Assembly (NCBI GenBank): GCA_002296055.1 | Contig: DBHE01000143.1 | Coordinates: forward strand, 1-10,212 | Direction of reading: 5' to 3' | Source: Pseudomonadaceae bacterium UBA836 | GTDB taxonomy: Bacteria; Pseudomonadota; Gammaproteobacteria; Pseudomonadales; Pseudomonadaceae | DNA: 10,212 bases | Part shown: in pieces, positions 1 through 8,236 of the stretch | Position numbering within the stretch: the first letter of the stretch is position 1 | How the letters are laid out: every line of letters begins with the position of its first letter | The notes under the pieces: model-generated | The model's input: only the letters and a program-made list of their open reading frames with translations | What the model was told of the DNA's origin: nothing | Database searches by the model: none | Position numbers and translations under genes: made by a program

Positions 1-31
1 CAATAGATCGCCGCCGGGCGAGGACAAGAAG

Positions 32-2281
32 ATGGTACAGGTCAGAGCAGCACACCCGACCAATCAGGATGGCAGCGTCAACATTGACGCATGGATAGCA
101 CGGATCGGGGAGCGCACGCAGCTTGTCGATCCGCAGGTTCTGCACGAAGCCTGTGAGTGGGCCCAAGAGCTTGAGCAGGCGGCCATTGATGCGGAAAACA
201 TCTGGGCTGACGGCGCGAGCAGCTACCGCACGGGCCTTGAAATGGCCGAAATTCTGGCTGATCTCAAACTCGACCAGGACTCGCTAGTCGCCGCAGTGGT
301 CTATCGCGCGGTGCGTGAGCGCAAGACCGATCTGACCGAGGTGGAGCACCGCTTTGGTCCGACTGTCACGCATCTGGTGGACGGCGTGCAGCGCATGGCC
401 GCCATCAGCGTGTCGCAGAACCCCGGCAGTACCGCCAGTTTCAGCCCCCAGGCGCAGGTCGAGAATCTGCGCAAGATGTTGGTCACGCTGGTGGATGACG
501 TCCGTGTGGCGCTGATCAAGCTGGCCGAGCGCACCTGCGCTATCCGGGCGGTCAAGGACGCGCCGGAGGAGAAGCGCTATCGCGTTGCCCGCGAGGTGTT
601 CGATATCTACGCGCCGCTGGCGCACCGTCTCGGCATCGGCCACATCAAGTGGGAGCTGGAAGACCTGTCCTTCCGCTATTTGGAACCGACCCAGTACAAG
701 CAGATTGCCAAACTGCTGGACGAGCGTCGTCTCGACCGCCAGCAGTATATCGATGCCGTGATGGCTCAGTTGCGCGAGTCGCTGGAGGAAGCCTCCATCT
801 ACGCCGACATCACTGGCCGGGCAAAACATATCTATTCCATCTGGCGCAAGATGCAGCGCAAGGGCATCGACTTCAGCCAGGTTTACGATGTGCGCGCGGT
901 GCGCATTCTGGTGCCGCAAGTGCGCGACTGCTACACGGCGCTTGGCGTTGTGCACAGCCTGTGGCGTCACATTCCCAACGAGTTTGACGATTATGTCGCC
1001 AACCCCAAGGAAAATGGCTACCGTTCGCTGCACACCGCAGTAATCGGCCCCGAGGGCAAGGTGCTGGAAGTGCAGATTCGCACCCAGGGCATGCATGAGG
1101 AGGCCGAATTGGGCGTCTGCGCGCACTGGCGCTATAAGGGCACCGACCTGGACAGCAACTCCAACGCCTACGAAGACAAGATCGCTTGGTTGCGCCAAGT
1201 GCTCGAATGGCACGAGGAAATGGGCGACATCGGTGGCTTGGCTGAGCAGCTGCGCGTCGACTTCGAGCCTGATCGGATCTACCTGTTTACCCCGGACGGT
1301 CATGTGCTCGACATGGCCAAGGGCGCCACGCCGCTGGACTTTGCCTATCGGGTGCACACTGAAATTGGCCACAACTGCCGAGGCGCCAAGGTCAACGGCC
1401 GTATTGTGCCGCTCAACTATGTGCTGCAGACGGGCGAGCAGGTCGAGATCATCACCGGCAAGCAGAGCGGCCCGAGCCGCGACTGGCTTAACCCCAATCT
1501 CGGTTATTTGAATACCTCGCGCGCGCGCGCCAAGGTTCAGCACTGGTTTAAGGAGCAGGCGCGTGAACAGAACGCTCAGGCCGGTAAGCTCATGGTGGAG
1601 CGCGAGCTGACGCGCATGGCGCTGAATGGCGCCGACTACGCCCAGCTGATTGACCGCCTGGGGCTCAAGAGCCAGGAAGACCTGTTCGTTGCTGTTGGTT
1701 CGGGCGACATGCGCTTGGCGCACGTAGTCAACGTGGCGCAGCAGTTGGTCGAGCCGGATCGACACAGCGAGCAGCTGGAGCTGATTCCCAAGAAGCCCAG
1801 TCGCAATGTGGGCCGCCGTGGCGATGTCTACATCCAGGGCGTGGGCAACCTGATGACCCAACTGGCGGGCTGCTGCCAGCCGGTGCCGGGTGACCCTATC
1901 ATCGGCTACATCACCCTGGGCCGCGGCGTTACTGTGCACCGCGCCGATTGTGCCAATGCCATGCAACTGCAGGACCGCGACTCCGAGCGCCTGATCGAGG
2001 TTAGCTGGGGTGGGGCGCCGGTGCAGACCTATCCGGTGGAGATCTACATCAAGGCTTATGACCGCTCCGGTCTGCTGCGCGATGTCTCGCTGTTGCTGGC
2101 TAATGAGAAGATCAACGTGCTGGAGGTCAGCACGCGTACCAACAAGGACGACAATTACGCGGCGATGCTGCTGACCATCGAGATTCCGAGTCTCAACCTG
2201 CTCAGCCGCCTGTTGACGCGCATCAGCCAACTGCCCAACATTATCGAGGCGCGGCGCAACCGTCAGGAACACCGCGGATGA
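32..2281 (+). CDS. relA: RelA, (p)ppGpp synthetase (monofunctional RelA type)
   Basis: Ribosome-associated GTP/GDP pyrophosphokinase that makes pppGpp/ppGpp from ATP when uncharged tRNA enters the A site. The 749 aa match full-length RelA. An N-terminal HD-type region (about 30-200) is degenerate: where hydrolases have the His-Asp pair this protein reads Y91-R92, so hydrolysis is probably lost. The synthetase domain (about 255-370) has GRAKHIYSIWRK (262-273), YDVRAVRI with D286, NGYRSLH with Y330, and LEVQIRT with E346. The acidic EFDD motif (317-320) is the signature of RelA rather than bifunctional SpoT/Rel. A TGS domain follows (about 415-476), then a Cys-rich zinc-finger-like region (C614, C615, H636, C640) and a C-terminal ACT/RRM domain (about 668-742). 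ATG 32 is preceded by GAGGA at 20-24. The frame stays open upstream to the window edge, but the ribosome site and the MVQVRA start fit Pseudomonas RelA. The promoter lies outside the window. Confidence 0.97.
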   Translation: MVQVRAAHPTNQDGSVNIDAWIARIGERTQLVDPQVLHEACEWAQELEQAAIDAENIWADGASSYRTGLEMAEILADLKLDQDSLVAAVVYRAVRERKTDLTEVEHRFGPTVTHLVDGVQRMAAISVSQNPGSTASFSPQAQVENLRKMLVTLVDDVRVALIKLAERTCAIRAVKDAPEEKRYRVAREVFDIYAPLAHRLGIGHIKWELEDLSFRYLEPTQYKQIAKLLDERRLDRQQYIDAVMAQLRESLEEASIYADITGRAKHIYSIWRKMQRKGIDFSQVYDVRAVRILVPQVRDCYTALGVVHSLWRHIPNEFDDYVANPKENGYRSLHTAVIGPEGKVLEVQIRTQGMHEEAELGVCAHWRYKGTDLDSNSNAYEDKIAWLRQVLEWHEEMGDIGGLAEQLRVDFEPDRIYLFTPDGHVLDMAKGATPLDFAYRVHTEIGHNCRGAKVNGRIVPLNYVLQTGEQVEIITGKQSGPSRDWLNPNLGYLNTSRARAKVQHWFKEQAREQNAQAGKLMVERELTRMALNGADYAQLIDRLGLKSQEDLFVAVGSGDMRLAHVVNVAQQLVEPDRHSEQLELIPKKPSRNVGRRGDVYIQGVGNLMTQLAGCCQPVPGDPIIGYITLGRGVTVHRADCANAMQLQDRDSERLIEVSWGGAPVQTYPVEIYIKAYDRSGLLRDVSLLLANEKINVLEVSTRTNKDDNYAAMLLTIEIPSLNLLSRLLTRISQLPNIIEARRNRQEHRG

Positions 2282-3096
2282 GTTATCAGCTGGACGACCT
2301 GCTTTATCTGATGGAGCGTCTGCGTGACCCGCAGCATGGTTGCCCCTGGGACTTGCAGCAGAATTACGCGAGTATCGTGCCGCATACGCTGGAGGAGGCC
2401 TACGAGGTTGCCGATGCCATTGAGCAGGGCGACTTTGACCAGCTCAGCGGTGAGTTGGGCGACTTGTTGTTTCAGGTCGTTTATTACGCGCAGCTGGCCC
2501 GCGAAGAAGGGCGCTTTGGCTGGGCCGAGGTAGTTGACGGTATCACCCGCAAGCTGGTGCGCCGTCATCCGCATGTGTTTCCTGACGGCAACCTGCGCAC
2601 GCCACCGGGTAGCCAGACTCTGGCGCCGGACCAGGTCAAGCGCCGCTGGGAGCAAATCAAGGCCGAGGAGCGGGCAGAAAAAGCGGCTCGACCCGAACAG
2701 CTATCGCTGCTGGATGACGTGCCGGGGGCATTGCCGGCGCTGAGTCGCGCGCAAAAACTTCAAAAGCGCGCGTCGTCTGCCGGTTTTGACTGGCCGGAGG
2801 CAGCCCCGGTGGTCGACAAGATCAGTGAGGAGCTGGATGAAGTGCGGGAGGCGTTGGCTGCTGGCGATAGCGCCGCTGTCGCCGAGGAAATGGGTGACCT
2901 GCTGTTCTGCGTGGTCAACCTGGCCCGCCACCTTGGGGTGGACGCCGAAAACGCCTTGCGCCAGGGCAATAGCAAATTCGAGCGGCGTTTCCGCTTTATC
3001 GAGGCGCAGTTAAGAGAGCAGGGCGCGACCGTTTCCGAGCGCGCCTTGGATGAACTCGACGCCCTGTGGGACAAGGCCAAGCAGCAAGGCCTGTAA
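2278..3096 (+). CDS. mazG: MazG, nucleoside triphosphate pyrophosphohydrolase
   Basis: Cytoplasmic all-alpha NTP pyrophosphatase that hydrolyses (d)NTPs to NMP and PPi; in E. coli it is linked to nucleotide sanitation and to lower ppGpp under starvation. The 272 aa hold two MazG domains, as in E. coli MazG (about 263 aa). The N-terminal repeat starts with MERLRDPQHGCPWD (12-25) and has the metal-binding set E39, E40, E43, then E59-x-x-D62. The C-terminal repeat has E184, E185, E188, then E204-x-x-D207. Both repeats keep the Mg-binding acidic residues. The start ATG (2278) overlaps the relA stop TGA (2279-2281) as ATGA, and AGGAA at 2265-2269 lies inside the relA 3' end, so translation is probably coupled to relA. 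No mazEF pair lies between the genes, unlike E. coli. Confidence 0.95.
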   Translation: MSYQLDDLLYLMERLRDPQHGCPWDLQQNYASIVPHTLEEAYEVADAIEQGDFDQLSGELGDLLFQVVYYAQLAREEGRFGWAEVVDGITRKLVRRHPHVFPDGNLRTPPGSQTLAPDQVKRRWEQIKAEERAEKAARPEQLSLLDDVPGALPALSRAQKLQKRASSAGFDWPEAAPVVDKISEELDEVREALAAGDSAAVAEEMGDLLFCVVNLARHLGVDAENALRQGNSKFERRFRFIEAQLREQGATVSERALDELDALWDKAKQQGL

Positions 3097-3098
3097 GA

Positions 3099-3114
3099 GC
3101 GCGGTATCCCGCGC
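3099..3114. repeat. Perfect 6-bp inverted repeat between convergent genes, possible weak bidirectional terminator
   Basis: GCGCGG (3099-3104), a TATC loop, and CCGCGC (3109-3114) form a GC-rich hairpin in the 31-nt gap between the mazG stop and the stop of the convergent 114-aa gene. Neither strand has a clear T-run after the stem, so it is not a canonical intrinsic terminator. It could stall polymerase from both sides. Confidence 0.4.
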
Positions 3115-3127
3115 CCTGATGGCTCAC

Positions 3128-3472
3128 TCAGTGCTGGGTTTCTTGCTGACGCTCGACCAGCTCCTGCAGGTGCTTGCGGCTCAGCTCCAGATAGCGCGGG
3201 GTAGGGCCTTCGTCTTTGTACAGCGGGTCGCCCATCTCATCGACCGCGATGACCTCTTTGCCGGCTCGGTAGGGCAGGCTGGCTTCCAACTCCTCCAGTG
3301 CCGCGCCGAGCAGGTCGGTGATCAGGTCTTCAATCTGGCGTTTGGGATACATCTCGTGCAGCGCTTCTAGGCGCGCAGCATCTTCCAGTGTCAGGTGTAC
3401 CGCGTAGCTGTCTCGGGTTACGCGGCCTTTGGCAGTGTCTTCCCAGGCTTGGGTGAGTTCACGGATCTTCAT
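3128..3472 (-). CDS. Conserved Pseudomonas protein, 114 aa, RHH-like core (often labelled 'type 1 pili tip component')
   Basis: Homologues upstream of ppc in Pseudomonas are, from memory, annotated as hypothetical or as a 'type 1 pili tip component/pilin assembly' protein. The sequence gives no support for a pilus role: there is no signal peptide, membrane segment, cysteine or lipobox, and the protein is highly charged. Residues 23-62 read as a short strand (YAVHLT), a helix ([14 protein letters not shown]), a turn (PKR) and a second helix ([17 protein letters not shown]). That spacing and pattern resemble a ribbon-helix-helix DNA-binding fold; this is inference from pattern only. The tail (about 78-105) carries a DPLY segment and [12 protein letters not shown]. 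The start ATG (3472-3470) is preceded on the minus strand by a G-rich GGGGGAA ribosome site. The gene diverges from ppc across 143 bp, and its 3' end faces mazG. Function is unknown. Confidence 0.8.
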   Translation of the reverse strand: MKIRELTQAWEDTAKGRVTRDSYAVHLTLEDAARLEALHEMYPKRQIEDLITDLLGAALEELEASLPYRAGKEVIAVDEMGDPLYKDEGPTPRYLELSRKHLQELVERQQETQH

Positions 3473-3615
3473 GGTTCCCCCTTGTGTTGCGTGTTGTCGC
3501 TTGTGGCGACACCCTCAGCATAGACCATAAGCGAGGGCGTACAGGTCTTATGACCCCTTGTCAGCGGCAGGGTTGCATCGCATGCTGGGCATCCCGATCG
3601 CCTGGAGAAAGACTC
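3473..3615. promoter_or_regulatory. Divergent intergenic region of ppc and the 114-aa gene, with two inverted repeats
   Basis: These 143 bp must hold the promoter of the minus-strand gene and probably that of ppc. Two symmetric elements are visible. TGTCGC (3495-3500) and GCGACA (3506-3511) flank a 5-nt loop. CATAAG (3526-3531) and CTTATG (3547-3552) are separated by 15 nt, giving half-site centres 21 bp apart, about two helical turns. I could not find a sigma-70 -35/-10 pair good enough to commit to on either strand. Operator function is inference. Confidence 0.4.
3604..3610 (+). promoter_or_regulatory. Ribosome binding site that sets the ppc start
   Basis: GGAGAAA lies just upstream of ATG 3616; the GGAG core ends 8 nt before the start. 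The frame is open back to 3484, but no comparable site serves an earlier start. Residues encoded upstream of 3616 are unlike PEP carboxylase. Confidence 0.75.
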
Positions 3616-6255
3616 ATGACCGATATTGATGCCCGTTTGCGAGAAGACGTCCACAACCTCGGTACCCTGCTGGGGCAGACCATTCAGGCCCATCTGGGAG
3701 ATGACTTTCTGCAACGCATCGAGCGCATTCGTCTGGGGGCCAAACAGGGTCGCAAGGCTGATCAGGCGGCTAATGAGGCTTTGCTCGATGCCCTGCAGGA
3801 CCTGCCAGACAGCCAGTTGTTGCCGGTGTGCCGGGCCTTCAATCAGTTTCTCAATCTGGCCAATATCGCTGAGCAGCATCACCGCATCCGCCGCCGCCGC
3901 GCCGATGAGCCGCAGGCCTTTGAATTGCGCTGCGTCAATGAGCTGCTGCAGCGCCTGAAGGCTGAGAATTTCAGTGCTGACGATATCGTTGAGCAAGTAA
4001 ATGGGCTGGATATCGAGTTGGTGTTGACCGCTCATCCGACCGAAGTGACACGCCGTACGCTGATCCAGAAGTACGACGCCATCGCTGATGCGCTGGCGCG
4101 TGGTGATCACGATGACCTGACTGCGACCGAGCGAGAGGATGTGCGTCAGGACCTGGCCCGCCTGATCAGCGAGGCCTGGCATACCGACGAAATTCGCCGC
4201 AGCCGACCAACCCCGGTAGATGAGGCGAAGTGGGGTTTCGCAGTAATCGAGCATTCGCTGTGGCAGGCGCTGCCGCAGTTCCTGCGTCGTCTGGACGCAG
4301 ACGTCCACGGCGCCACCGGTCAGCACCTGGATTTGCGCGCCGCCCCGGTACGCATTGCCTCCTGGATGGGCGGCGACCGTGACGGTAACCCCAACGTAAC
4401 TGCCCCCGTCACCCGCGAGGTGCTGCTGCTGGGACGCTGGATGGCGGCCGACCTTTACCTGCGTGATATCGAAGCGTTGGGCAACCAGCTGTCCATGCAT
4501 GCCGCCAGCGACGCGCTGCTGGCACAGGCTGGTGCGGTCGATGAGCCCTATCGCGCGGTGCTGAAGCAGCTACGTACACGGCTGCAGGCGACCCGGGACT
4601 GGGCAGAGCAATCTCTGGCCGGCGACGTTGCCATGCCCGCCCAGGTGCTGCGCGAGCTGGATGATCTGCGGGGCCCGCTGGAGCTGTGCTATCAGTCGCT
4701 GCTGGCGTTTGGCCTCAAGCGCATTGCCAACGGCCCGCTGTTGGATACCCTGCGTCGGGTCAATGCCTTCGGGCTGGGGCTGGTGCGTCTGGATATCCGT
4801 CAGGATGCGGCGCGCCACGCCCAGGTGTTCAGTGAGCTGACCGAGCACCTGCAACTGGGCGACTACGCCGAGTGGGATGAAGACGCTCGCTGCCGCTTCC
4901 TGCTGGACGAGTTGCACAGCCGGCGCCCGCTGCTGCCGCCCAACTGGCAGCCGTCGGCCGATGTGGCAGAGGTGTTGGCGACCTGTCGGGTGGTGGCCAG
5001 CCAGCCGCGGGAGCTGCTTGGCTCCTATGTTATCTCCATGGCCTCGCATCCCTCCGATGTGCTGGCGGTCAAGCTGTTGCTAAAGGAAGCCGGTGTCAGC
5101 TGGCCGATGCGCGTGGCACCGCTGTTTGAAACCCTGAGTGATCTGGATAACGCCGCTGATGCCATCGACCGGCTGCTGTCGCTGGAGCAGTATCGTGCTC
5201 TGGTCGGCGATGAGCAGGAGGTGATGATCGGTTACTCCGACTCTGCCAAGGATGCCGGCACGCTGGCGGCAGGCTGGGCACAGTATCGCGCGCAGGAAGC
5301 ACTGGTGGGTGTCTGCCAGCGCCACGGCGTGCATCTGCGCCTGTTCCACGGGCGCGGTGGTACCGTTGGCCGCGGTGGTGCACCTGCGCACATGGCCATC
5401 CTGTCCCAACCGCCGGGGTCGGTCCGTGGTCAGCTGCGGGTCACTGAACAGGGCGAGATGATTCGCTTCAAGTTTGGCCTGCCAGGCATCGCCATTCAAA
5501 GCCTGCTGCTTTATACCAGCGCCGTGCTGGAGGCCAGCCTGCTGCCGCCGCCGGCGCCCGAGCCGGCCTGGCGCGAGCTGATGCAGCAATTGGCTGATCG
5601 CTCGGTTGAGGTATATCGAGCGGTAGTGCGTGGCGAGCCGCAGTTTGTCGAGTATTTCCGTCAGGCGACGCCTGAACAGGAGCTGGGTCGTCTGCCGTTG
5701 GGCAGCCGGCCGGCCAAGCGGCGCAGTCAGGGGGGCATCGAGAGCCTGCGTGCCATTCCCTGGATCTTTGCCTGGACCCAGACCCGGCTGATGCTGCCGG
5801 CCTGGCTGGGCGCCGGGCAGGCGCTGCGTGAGGCGCTGGACGCCGGCAAGCAGACCCAGCTCAGACAGATGATGGCGGCGTGGCCGTTCTTTCTGGCGCG
5901 GGTTGAAATGCTGGAGATGGTGCTGTCCAAGGCGGATGTGGATATTGCACGCTTTTATGAGCAGCGTTTGGCCAGTGCGGATTTGTGGCCGCTTGGCGAG
6001 CGTCTACGCACCGCACTGGAACAGGCCACGGCCGTGGTGTTGCAACTGCGCGAAAGTGAAACTCTGTTGGCCCATAACCCGGCCCTGGGCGAGTCGGTAG
6101 CGGTGCGTAACCCCTACACCGACCCGCTGCACGTGCTGCAGGCCGAGCTGATGAAGCGTACGCGGGCGCAGGGCGAGAGCGTAGATCCTGATTTGGAGCG
6201 CGCCTTGATGGTCACCATGGCCGGCATCGCGGCGGGCATGCGTAACACCGGTTGA
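3616..6255 (+). CDS. ppc: Phosphoenolpyruvate carboxylase
   Basis: Cytoplasmic enzyme that adds bicarbonate to PEP to give oxaloacetate and phosphate, refilling the TCA cycle. Starting at ATG 3616 it is 879 aa, close to E. coli (883) and P. aeruginosa (878). The start [12 protein letters not shown] matches the family. Catalytic motifs are in order: TAHPTE with H140, GGDRDGNP (252-259), SDSAKDAG (541-548), and the glycine-rich loop [12 protein letters not shown] (577-588), ending in the conserved MRNTG (875-879). Counterparts of the E. coli aspartate-inhibitor ligands (R587, K773, R832, N881) appear as R580, K772, R831 and N877, so feedback inhibition by aspartate is likely kept. This mapping is by eye. 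The gene stands alone between the divergent 114-aa gene and adk, 213 nt downstream. No clear terminator follows it. Confidence 0.96.
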   Translation: MTDIDARLREDVHNLGTLLGQTIQAHLGDDFLQRIERIRLGAKQGRKADQAANEALLDALQDLPDSQLLPVCRAFNQFLNLANIAEQHHRIRRRRADEPQAFELRCVNELLQRLKAENFSADDIVEQVNGLDIELVLTAHPTEVTRRTLIQKYDAIADALARGDHDDLTATEREDVRQDLARLISEAWHTDEIRRSRPTPVDEAKWGFAVIEHSLWQALPQFLRRLDADVHGATGQHLDLRAAPVRIASWMGGDRDGNPNVTAPVTREVLLLGRWMAADLYLRDIEALGNQLSMHAASDALLAQAGAVDEPYRAVLKQLRTRLQATRDWAEQSLAGDVAMPAQVLRELDDLRGPLELCYQSLLAFGLKRIANGPLLDTLRRVNAFGLGLVRLDIRQDAARHAQVFSELTEHLQLGDYAEWDEDARCRFLLDELHSRRPLLPPNWQPSADVAEVLATCRVVASQPRELLGSYVISMASHPSDVLAVKLLLKEAGVSWPMRVAPLFETLSDLDNAADAIDRLLSLEQYRALVGDEQEVMIGYSDSAKDAGTLAAGWAQYRAQEALVGVCQRHGVHLRLFHGRGGTVGRGGAPAHMAILSQPPGSVRGQLRVTEQGEMIRFKFGLPGIAIQSLLLYTSAVLEASLLPPPAPEPAWRELMQQLADRSVEVYRAVVRGEPQFVEYFRQATPEQELGRLPLGSRPAKRRSQGGIESLRAIPWIFAWTQTRLMLPAWLGAGQALREALDAGKQTQLRQMMAAWPFFLARVEMLEMVLSKADVDIARFYEQRLASADLWPLGERLRTALEQATAVVLQLRESETLLAHNPALGESVAVRNPYTDPLHVLQAELMKRTRAQGESVDPDLERALMVTMAGIAAGMRNTG

Positions 6256-6309
6256 GCGAGTGGCCGTCAAGTATCCCTGAGGCGGCTTTGCCTGCGACAA
6301 TGGTCCGTC

Positions 6310-6338
6310 TTGTGCATGGCCGCGCGGGCGTGTATGTT
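6310..6338 (+). promoter_or_regulatory. Candidate sigma-70 promoter for adk
   Basis: TTGTGC (6310-6315) and TATGTT (6333-6338) are separated by 17 bp and lie about 130 nt upstream of the adk start. The matches to consensus are only 3/6 and 4/6, so this is the best of weak options. The rest of the 6256-6468 gap shows a small hairpin (CCAGC 6355-6359, loop TCTT, GCTGG 6364-6368) and no convincing coding sequence. Read-through from ppc is also possible. Confidence 0.3.
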
Positions 6339-6426
6339 GAACGCCCTTTGCGAGCCAGCTCTTGCTGGACGCACCGCATTTTCCGCATTCGCGCTGGGCG
6401 CGGGTGCCTGGCAGGTCGCTGGTTGA

Positions 6427-7116
<690 letters not shown>

Positions 7117-7134
7117 GTCCTGCTTGCTGGACCA

Positions 7135-7177
7135 AAAGACCCGTGCTGACTTCGGTCGCACGGGTCTTTGCATTTTT
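7135..7177 (+). terminator. Strong intrinsic terminator after adk, UUCG-capped
   Basis: A perfect 12-bp stem pairs AAAGACCCGTGC (7135-7146) with GCACGGGTCTTT (7158-7169). Inside it, GAC-TTCG-GTC (7148-7157) adds three pairs capped by a C(UUCG)G tetraloop, with T7147 bulged. A T-run at 7173-7177 follows after a short interruption. It lies 18 nt after the adk stop. Confidence 0.93.
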
Positions 7178-7178
7178 G

Positions 7179-7184
7179 TACAAT
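7179..7184 (+). promoter_or_regulatory. Candidate -10 element for the tsaB operon
   Basis: TACAAT matches the sigma-70 -10 consensus at 5 of 6 bases and would give a leader of roughly 20 nt before ATG 7213. No good -35 lies 16-18 bp upstream: that stretch is the right arm of the adk terminator (TCGCAC at 7156-7161 is a poor match). A promoter is needed here because the terminator should stop adk transcripts, so the call rests partly on context. Confidence 0.4.
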
Positions 7185-7212
7185 GCCCGCCCCCTGAATT
7201 CAGAATCCGACC

Positions 7213-7887
7213 ATGACCACACTGCTTGCTCTGGATACCGCCACCGAGTGCTGTTCTGCCGCCCTGCTGCATGACGGCAGCGTCACCGCGCGCAGCGAAG
7301 TGATTCCGCGTCAGCATGCTCAACGCCTGCTGCCGATGATCGAGGAGCTGCTTGGCGAGCGTCAGCTGCGCCTGCAGGATGTTGACGCGCTGGTTTTTGG
7401 TCGCGGCCCCGGCGCCTTTACCGGCGTGCGCATTGCCACCGGCATGGTGCAGGGCCTGGCGTTTGCCGCCGACAAGCCGGTGATTGCGATATCCAATCTG
7501 GCCGCGCTGGCTCAGCGGGCCTGGCGCGAGCACGGTATAGACACCGTTGCCGCCGCCATTGATGCACGCATGGATGAGGTCTACTGGGGGCTGTATGGCC
7601 TGCAAGACGGGGTCATGCAGCCTTTGGATGACGAGCGGGTGTGCGCACCAGAGGCTGTTAGTCTGCCGGCGGGTGTCGGCAGCGTGGCCGGTGCTGGCAC
7701 CGGCTGGCAGTATGCTGAGCGTCTGGCGGTTACGGCTACGCAGAGCTGGCCGCAGATGCTGCCTGATGCCAGCGACCTGATTACCCTGGCCTTACCCCGC
7801 TGGCTGGCCGGAGAGGTGGTCGACGCGGCGGATGCCCAGCCTGTCTACCTGCGTGACAAGGTTGCCACGCCCAAGGGCCAGGCGTAA
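7213..7887 (+). CDS. tsaB: TsaB, tRNA t6A37 threonylcarbamoyl transfer complex subunit
   Basis: Non-catalytic partner of TsaD in the TsaB-TsaD-TsaE complex, which moves the threonylcarbamoyl group from TC-AMP to A37 of ANN-decoding tRNAs. The 224 aa are normal length. The ASKHA-fold start LLALDTATECCSAAL (4-18), the signature GRGPGAFTGVRI (63-74), then ATGMVQGLAF (75-84) and DARMDEVY (117-124) identify TsaB. It lacks the metal-binding HxxxH of TsaD: the equivalent stretch reads RQHAQRLLP (33-41), with a single His. Only a weak ribosome site precedes ATG 7213. It is the first gene after the adk terminator and probably leads an operon with the next three genes, with 30 nt to the following one. 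Confidence 0.94.
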   Translation: MTTLLALDTATECCSAALLHDGSVTARSEVIPRQHAQRLLPMIEELLGERQLRLQDVDALVFGRGPGAFTGVRIATGMVQGLAFAADKPVIAISNLAALAQRAWREHGIDTVAAAIDARMDEVYWGLYGLQDGVMQPLDDERVCAPEAVSLPAGVGSVAGAGTGWQYAERLAVTATQSWPQMLPDASDLITLALPRWLAGEVVDAADAQPVYLRDKVATPKGQA

Positions 7888-7903
7888 GCTGGCGTCATTG
7901 TCT

Positions 7904-7909
7904 GAGGAG
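7904..7909 (+). promoter_or_regulatory. Ribosome binding site that sets a GTG start
   Basis: GAGGAG ends 8 nt before GTG 7918. There is no ATG in this frame near the site, so it supports the GTG as the true start of the 104-aa gene. Confidence 0.65.
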
Positions 7910-7917
7910 TACATTCG

Positions 7918-8232
7918 GTGCGTCTGGACGGCTTCAATCCCTATACAGCGCTGCCTGATCGCAGCAGTCGAGCGGTTGCCAATACCACGGGCAACAGCGC
8001 GGCCGCGTCTGTACCAGGCAATGAGCAGGCCGGGGTTGCCGCCACGCGTCTGCCGCCGACGCAGGTAGTCGCGACCTCCACCCCGTCTGCCGAGTACATT
8101 CCCGCCCGCCGCGAGTCCTACGAGCCAGTCTATGGCCGCGCCAATCAGGCGCTCGCCAGCTACCAGAATACGGCCAATATGCCGGTCGACAGCGCCGTCG
8201 ATACCCTGGCCGGCATCGACGTCTACGCCTGA
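7918..8232 (+). CDS. Uncharacterised small protein, 104 aa, GTG start
   Basis: I do not recognise a named family. A similar small protein follows tsaB in other Pseudomonas genomes as far as I recall, but this was not checked. The first 65 residues or so are rich in Ala, Ser, Thr and Pro, with little predicted order, and there is no signal peptide, membrane segment or cysteine. The C-terminus is different: YGRANQALASYQNT (72-85) then DTLAGIDVYA (95-104) looks like a short amphipathic helix ending in a hydrophobic-acidic tail, the part most likely to be conserved. A strong Shine-Dalgarno site (7904-7909) and tight packing (30 nt after tsaB, 4 nt before the next gene) argue that it is real and co-transcribed. 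A role in tRNA or rRNA modification would be guilt by association only. Confidence 0.75.
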   Translation: MRLDGFNPYTALPDRSSRAVANTTGNSAAASVPGNEQAGVAATRLPPTQVVATSTPSAEYIPARRESYEPVYGRANQALASYQNTANMPVDSAVDTLAGIDVYA

Positions 8233-8236
8233 TGTC

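Noticed and set aside
1..6. CAA TAG as the possible last codon and stop of an upstream gene such as rlmD
   Set aside because: rlmD often precedes relA, but six bases are too few to identify anything.
284..2272. 662-codon open frame on the minus strand opposite relA
   Set aside because: It lies wholly antisense to a clear relA, and the protein is Leu/His/Ala/Gln-rich with no family signature. Long antisense frames are expected in high-GC genes with strong third-position bias.
3484..3615. 44-residue N-terminal extension of ppc
   Set aside because: It has no ribosome site, is Cys/Arg-rich and unlike PEP carboxylase, and occupies the divergent promoter region. ATG 3616 with GGAG gives the normal 879 aa.
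3469..4500. 343-codon minus-strand frame opposite ppc, near the 114-aa gene
   Set aside because: Antisense to ppc, no recognisable motif, and it would overlap the start of the divergent 114-aa gene.
6274..6290. Possible ppc terminator hairpin (AGGC, GCCT)
   Set aside because: The stem is only about 4 bp with no T-run.
8132..8236. Upstream ATG start for the DUF72 gene
   Set aside because: It would overlap the 104-aa gene by about 100 nt and add Pro/Arg/Ser-rich sequence that looks like a frame shadow.
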